Shown here: piece after piece, positions 59,978 through 64,000 of the stretch
Position numbering within the stretch: the first letter of the stretch is position 1
How the letters are laid out: each line of letters opens with the position of its first letter
Source: Mesorhizobium japonicum MAFF 303099
GTDB lineage: Bacteria > Pseudomonadota > Alphaproteobacteria > Rhizobiales > Rhizobiaceae
Length of the DNA: 64,000 bases
Reading direction: 5' to 3'
Assembly: GCF_000009625.1 (NCBI RefSeq)
Contig: NC_002679.1
Span: 124,001-188,000, forward strand
Notes under the pieces: model-generated
Told to the model about the DNA's origin: nothing
The model's database searches: none
What the model saw: the letters and a program-made list of their open reading frames with translations, nothing else
Translations under genes and position numbers: made by a program

Positions 59978-60937
59978 CTATGCGTAATTTACCGCTGTCG
60001 ACCATGCGGGATCAGCATGCTTCTCCCAATACAGGTCTGCCAGCTGGCGTGTTAGAGCGCCAACCTTGCCGTCGCCTACAACGGTTTCGTCAATCTTGGA
60101 CACCGGCATGATCCCGCCTGCTGTAGACGTGATGAAAACCTCATCGGCGCCCTTCAGTTCGTTGCGATCAATGTCGCCGGCGCTGACGGATAGGCCCAGT
60201 TCGTCGCACAGATCAAATACGGTCTGCCTGGTAATGCCGGCAAGGACACCATAAGCCGGCGTCTTCAAGCGGCCGTCTTTGACGGTGAAAACGTTAAAGC
60301 CAGGCCCTTCGGCAATGTTGTCGTTGATGTCGACGATCAATGCAGTTTCGGCACCATAGTCGTACGCATCGAACAGGCCCTTCACCAGATCGAGCCAGTG
60401 ATAGTTCTTGATGGTCGGATCGATCGACTTGGGCGGGATCCGGACAGTGTTGCTGATGGCGACATGCAGGCCGCGCTCGAGCTGCTCCTTGTTGGCAACC
60501 GACCCGAAAGGCACCGCGAATGCGATGAACCGGTTCTCCGACTGGCGCGGGTCCCGGCTAAAGGTGGGCGAGCCACCTCGCGTACAGATCATTTCGACAT
60601 AGGCCGACTTGTGTCCGGAGAGCGCTACACAGGTCGACAGGATCTTTTCGATCTCACTGCGGTTGTAGGGAAGCTTCATGCGGAGCTTTTCCATCCCGCG
60701 GAAGAACCGGTCCACGTGCAGATTCAGCCTAAAGAACCTCCCGTCCCACACATGAACGGTATCGTAGGTGGCATCGGAATGCAGAAAGCCCCAGTCCAGA
60801 ACCGACACCTTGGCTTCGGACATCGGCAGGTACTGACCATCCATGAACGCCACGCCGTGAGGATACTGTCGTTGATCCTGGTGCCGTTTTTCTATGGCTG
60901 GGAGCGTCGTTGCAGGTTCGGCTGCTGCAATTGTCAT
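59978..60937 (-). CDS. Class IV aminotransferase, D-amino acid/branched-chain type
   Basis: A 319-residue PLP aminotransferase of fold type IV. Key segments are AFMDGQYLPMSEAKVSVLDWGFLHSDATYDTVHVWDGRFFRL, the PLP Lys in DPTIKNYHWLDL, and GFNVFTVKDGRLKTP with LAGITRQTVFDLC. It is more like D-alanine aminotransferase than IlvE in size. GGAGGACTCAGGA precedes the ATG at 60937; an upstream start at 61045 has no family match. It lies between the Lrp gene and kbl, all on the minus strand. Confidence 0.85.
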   Translation of the reverse strand: MTIAAAEPATTLPAIEKRHQDQRQYPHGVAFMDGQYLPMSEAKVSVLDWGFLHSDATYDTVHVWDGRFFRLNLHVDRFFRGMEKLRMKLPYNRSEIEKILSTCVALSGHKSAYVEMICTRGGSPTFSRDPRQSENRFIAFAVPFGSVANKEQLERGLHVAISNTVRIPPKSIDPTIKNYHWLDLVKGLFDAYDYGAETALIVDINDNIAEGPGFNVFTVKDGRLKTPAYGVLAGITRQTVFDLCDELGLSVSAGDIDRNELKGADEVFITSTAGGIMPVSKIDETVVGDGKVGALTRQLADLYWEKHADPAWSTAVNYA

Positions 60938-61144
60938 TCCTGAGTCCTCCAATCTTGCAATCTCGCATAAGCGCATCACCGCCGCAGCGGCTCCGGACCG
61001 GCTGCACACCGCGCGTGGCCGCCTTTGGTACGGCCGCCGGAACAATTAAATCGCAGACTTCGATGGATTGATTGCGATCAAAGTAGCGGCTCCGCCGCAA
61101 TGGACGCTTCAAAAATTGGATGGAAGTGAGGGAAACGCTAGAGC

Positions 61145-61600
61145 TTACACTAGCACCCGTGGCTCAAATTTTACTCGGTCCAGCGCAATCATGCTCTTGA
61201 ACTTGCGGACGTTCGGATTTGTATAGAGCTTGGTTTTCACAAAAACGTCAAAGTCCTCGACGTCTTCCACTGCTACAATAAGAACGAAGTCAGCATCACC
61301 TGTCACCATATAGCATTGAGTAACTTCTTTCGCCGCCCTCATCGCTCGCTTGAAGTCGTCGACAAGATCCAGACGCTCACGATCGAGCTCCACCGTTACG
61401 ACCACCGTCAGAGACTTCCCGAGCGCTTTGGGGTCCACCAAGGAGATATCAGCGGTGATAACACCGTCGGCCCGTAACTTATTCACGCGGCGCATGCATG
61501 AGGCAGCTGAGGATCCCACCAGGTCAGCCAACTCGGCGAATGACAACCGGTTGTTCTTTTGCAGGGCTCCAAGTATGCGCCGGTCAAGGTCATCCATCAT
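61145..61600 (-). CDS. Lrp/AsnC family transcriptional regulator
   Basis: A 151-residue regulator. The N-terminal HTH (DLDRRILGALQKNNRLSFAELADLVGSSAASCMRRVNKLRADGVI, residues 4-48) and the RAM ligand domain (SLTVVVTVELDRERLDLVDDF, QCYMVTGDADFVLIVAVEDVEDFDVFV) are complete. Lrp proteins sense amino acids. It is divergent from the M20 hydrolase gene and upstream of the aminotransferase and kbl genes, so it probably controls both sides. Confidence 0.9.
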   Translation of the reverse strand: MMDDLDRRILGALQKNNRLSFAELADLVGSSAASCMRRVNKLRADGVITADISLVDPKALGKSLTVVVTVELDRERLDLVDDFKRAMRAAKEVTQCYMVTGDADFVLIVAVEDVEDFDVFVKTKLYTNPNVRKFKSMIALDRVKFEPRVLV

Positions 61601-61712
61601 TTTAATACCCTAGAGGCGAATCCACGATTGCGCAAAGCGATCCGAAACGCTCGTTGCAGGATCTGACGCTCGATGAAACGTTACCCCACTTGAAAGGTGT
61701 CACTGTTGCAAT

Positions 61713-61730
61713 CGTCGCGGAAATGCGACG
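61713..61730. promoter_or_regulatory. Inverted repeat between lrp-type and M20 genes
   Basis: CGTCGC (61713-61718) and GCGACG (61725-61730) flank GGAAAT in the 247-base divergent intergenic region. It may be an Lrp/AsnC operator; the evidence is only symmetry and position. Confidence 0.3.
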
Positions 61731-61847
61731 GTTCATTTCACACGGACGCAAATTTCGCCCAAACCATTTCAAACGCTTGGGGCATTCTGCACATGGTACA
61801 AACCAGGGCCATATGATGGCCGCCAGACTTTGCTGAAGGGAGCCAGC

Positions 61848-63023
61848 ATGCACTCAGTCGACGAGTTTTATCACCTGGCCGACGAGGTCACAGCTTGGCG
61901 CCGGCATCTTCATCAAAACCCCGAACTCGACTTTGCCGTGCACGAGACGGCACGGTTTGTTGCGGACAAGCTGGCGTCATTTGGAATCAACCACATTGAA
62001 ACTGGCATAGCCGGCACCGGCATCGTCGCTTTGATCCAGGGTGAGGGTGGCGAAGGGCCGACTATCGGCCTGCGTGCCGATATGGACGCATTGCCGATCC
62101 ATGAAACGCCGGGAAAGGATTGGGCCTCGAAGACCCCCGGGAAGATGCACGCCTGCGGTCATGACGGCCACACGTCGATGCTGCTTGGTGCTGCGAAGTA
62201 CCTCGCTGGGAAACGGGATTTCAGGGGCGCCGTCGCGCTTATCTTCCAGCCGGCCGAGGAGGTCGAATTGCCCTCGGGCGGGTTAAAGATGGTCGAGGAC
62301 GGTTTTTTAGACCGTTTTCAAATCTCCCAGGTCTTCGGCATGCACAACTGGCCAGGGATCGATGTCGGTAAGTTCGCCATTTGCGCAGGCCCTATGATGG
62401 CCTCCCAGGATGATTTTGACATCGTTGTACAGGGTCGCGGCGGGCACGCTGCAGCCCCGCACTTAACAGTTGATCCCGTCGTTATCGCCGCACAGGTCAT
62501 TATAGGCCTGCAGGCTCTAGTGTCGCGCAGCACCGATCCAATCGAGTCACTGGTGATCTCAGTCACGAAACTCCGCGCTTCGAATGCTTATAATGTGATT
62601 GCCGACGAAGTCGAACTTGCAGGAACAGTCCGCGCGTTGGCCCCTGTCCTGCGCGACTTCGCTGAGACCCACTTAGAGACGACGGCTCGGAAAATCGCAC
62701 AAGCTTTCGGAGGCGACATTTCTTACCGCTACCGCCGATCGGTTCCAGCCACTGTGAACGACACCGCAGCCACCGCCCTTGCCATTCGTGCGGCGGGAGG
62801 CACCGGCGCGACCGCAGTAGACGCGAAGTTGAAGCCGGTCATGGGCGCCGAGGATTTCGCTTACATGTTGCAGGCGCGCCAAGGGGCCCTCATCTTCATC
62901 GGAAATGGTCCTTCGGCTGCGGTGCATAATGCCGGTTACGACTTTGACGACGCAGCAATTCCGTATGGGGTGGCCTATTGGGCCAACGTCGTAGAGGTTA
63001 CGCTTGGTGTTGGCGGCGGTTAA
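61848..63023 (+). CDS. M20 family amidohydrolase (hippurate hydrolase/N-acyl amino acid type)
   Basis: A 391-residue metallohydrolase. Metal ligands are visible in LRADMDALPI, MHACGHDGHTSMLLGAAK, FQPAEEV and, in the C-terminal half, MGAEDFAYM with the final His in AVHNAGYDFDD. The dimerisation domain has the GRGGHAAAPHLTVDPV segment. These enzymes release an amino acid from N-acyl or amide conjugates (hippurate gives glycine). GAAGGGAG lies upstream of the ATG at 61848. Its position beside an Lrp gene suggests induction by an amino acid. Confidence 0.9.
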   Translation: MHSVDEFYHLADEVTAWRRHLHQNPELDFAVHETARFVADKLASFGINHIETGIAGTGIVALIQGEGGEGPTIGLRADMDALPIHETPGKDWASKTPGKMHACGHDGHTSMLLGAAKYLAGKRDFRGAVALIFQPAEEVELPSGGLKMVEDGFLDRFQISQVFGMHNWPGIDVGKFAICAGPMMASQDDFDIVVQGRGGHAAAPHLTVDPVVIAAQVIIGLQALVSRSTDPIESLVISVTKLRASNAYNVIADEVELAGTVRALAPVLRDFAETHLETTARKIAQAFGGDISYRYRRSVPATVNDTAATALAIRAAGGTGATAVDAKLKPVMGAEDFAYMLQARQGALIFIGNGPSAAVHNAGYDFDDAAIPYGVAYWANVVEVTLGVGGG

Positions 63024-63198
63024 CCGGCCGGGGCCGATCAGCCGCCCAGCACCAGCAAGGCAATTTGAAGAGCTCATTGCAAACCCCTGCCACTTGTGGA
63101 CGATACGTTTCATGTCGTCTGAAGTTTTGGCCGATTGGACGCGGTCATTTCCTCCATGATCCTGCAGCAATCAACTAACGACAAGCCGGGGCGTTGTA

Positions 63199-64000
63199 AT
63201 GAAGATACTTGTTGGATGGCACGCGACCGATGACGAGCTGGCTCGGTTTCAAACGGCGGTTCCTGGTGCCACCGTTGTTGGCCCCCGTCCTGAACCTCAC
63301 CTTTCTCGGTTCGATCTGACACTCGAGTCGATTGCAAATGACATCAGTGACGCAGATTGCTTCGTTGGATGGGTCATGCCCGACGGTGCACTGGACATCG
63401 CCAAGAAGCTGAAATTGATATGTTGGATGCATACGGGTTGCGACGAGCTTGACCTAGCTCGCCTTAAAACGCTCGGTGTCCAGGTCACCAATCTACGTGG
63501 AGCCAACAGTATTCCGGTGGCTGAGCAGGCCATGGCGATTATGCTGGGTTTGGCCAAGCGATTGCTTTTTAAGCACCAAGCTGTCGTCAACGGCGACCCC
63601 CTGCTGGTTTTTGCCAACGAAACGCGGTCGGCCATGCTGAATGGTCGAACTGTCGGCGTGATCGGCTTGGGGCAGATCGGGTCGGCAATCGCCAAGCGTG
63701 CCAAAGCCTTCGATATGAAGGTACTGGGGGTTCGTCTTCATCCGGAGCTTGGTGCCGGCGTAGCGGATGAGGTGTTCGGAATCGACAAGTTGCATCATGT
63801 GCTGGCGCAGAGTGACTACGTAGTACTGTCGACGCCAATCACAAAAAAAACCGAGGCTTTCATTGGCGCCGCCGAGATTGCGGCGATGAAACATGGTGTT
63901 GTCTTAGTGAACGTCGCACGTGGCAATCTCATCCAAGAGAAACCTCTTTATGATGCGCTGCAGGCCGGCAAGATCTTTGGCTATGGTGCGGATGTCTGGT
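63199..64000 (+). CDS. D-2-hydroxyacid dehydrogenase, partial (3' end outside window)
   Basis: At least 267 residues of an NAD-dependent D-isomer-specific dehydrogenase. The dinucleotide motif is VGVIGLGQIGSAIAKRAKAFDMKVLGV near residues 152-178. A catalytic Arg is in VLVNVARGNLIQEKPLYDAL; the Glu and His that follow lie beyond the window end. The likely reaction is 2-keto acid to D-2-hydroxy acid, which could act on a product of the DadA-like or aminotransferase enzymes. It starts about 175 bases after the M20 gene. Confidence 0.85.
   Translation, partial: MKILVGWHATDDELARFQTAVPGATVVGPRPEPHLSRFDLTLESIANDISDADCFVGWVMPDGALDIAKKLKLICWMHTGCDELDLARLKTLGVQVTNLRGANSIPVAEQAMAIMLGLAKRLLFKHQAVVNGDPLLVFANETRSAMLNGRTVGVIGLGQIGSAIAKRAKAFDMKVLGVRLHPELGAGVADEVFGIDKLHHVLAQSDYVVLSTPITKKTEAFIGAAEIAAMKHGVVLVNVARGNLIQEKPLYDALQAGKIFGYGADVW

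Overview
The window looks like a chromosome or chromid segment of a Rhizobiales alphaproteobacterium, most like Mesorhizobium or a relative. The reasons are high GC, two DUF982 genes, a MucR/Ros remnant, a C-P lyase operon, sulfonate uptake genes and many amino-acid catabolic genes. I see no rRNA, tRNA or CRISPR array. All family assignments come from reading motifs; no database search was run.

Layout. (1) Positions 1-6276, minus strand: an operon for a peptide/opine-type ABC importer (binding protein, two ATPases, two permeases; the last gene runs off the left edge) with an embedded class III metallophosphodiesterase. (2) Positions 6452-12494, minus: a C-P lyase operon in the order small ORF-phnM-G-H-I-J-K-L, with a divergent PhnF-type GntR regulator at 12625. 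The core AGACATGTC occurs in both the phn promoter and the promoter region of the importer operon, so the two operons may share one regulon. (3) Positions 14193-17000: a secreted glycerophosphodiesterase and a parvulin-type isomerase whose 3' end is fused to an IS110-type fragment. (4) Positions 17182-36102: the most unusual part. A compact minus-strand operon of eleven genes (17892-32994) encodes a membrane-anchored trypsin-like protease, SrfA-, SrfB- and SrfC-like proteins, a membrane protein with a Sel1-like domain, four exported PAN/apple-type proteins, a GH3 beta-N-acetylhexosaminidase and a small membrane protein. It is flanked by a membrane protein with a Cys-rich tail, a fifth PAN-type protein, a 59-residue membrane protein, a LuxR-type regulator and a small Cys-rich secreted protein. 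Four copies of a 15-bp motif, consensus TNNCCYRTTTGGGR, lie in the intergenic regions of these flanking genes. I read the whole as one envelope-spanning system under a dedicated regulator.

(5) Positions 36318-41317: a DNA-binding protein resembling Xre/MbcA antitoxins, then ssuA-ssuC-ssuB and a flavin-dependent monooxygenase for organosulfur use. (6) Positions 41600-48200: a MucR remnant, a GGDEF-EAL protein with a degenerate GGDEF motif, two DUF982 proteins, and two toxin-antitoxin pairs in which both toxins are frameshifted but both antitoxins are intact. (7) Positions 48274-51510: DUF971, an AprA/FrdA-like flavoprotein, a 2x[4Fe-4S] ferredoxin and a HEAT-repeat protein, in one operon. (8) Positions 51803-55063: an intact IS110-family transposase and several decayed genes. 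(9) Positions 55377-64000: a tandem glycine riboswitch before a DadA-like FAD oxidase and a GlcG-like protein, then an M24 hydrolase, Kbl, a class IV aminotransferase, an Lrp regulator, an M20 amidohydrolase and a partial D-2-hydroxyacid dehydrogenase. This last region is consistent with release and breakdown of glycine or D-amino acids.
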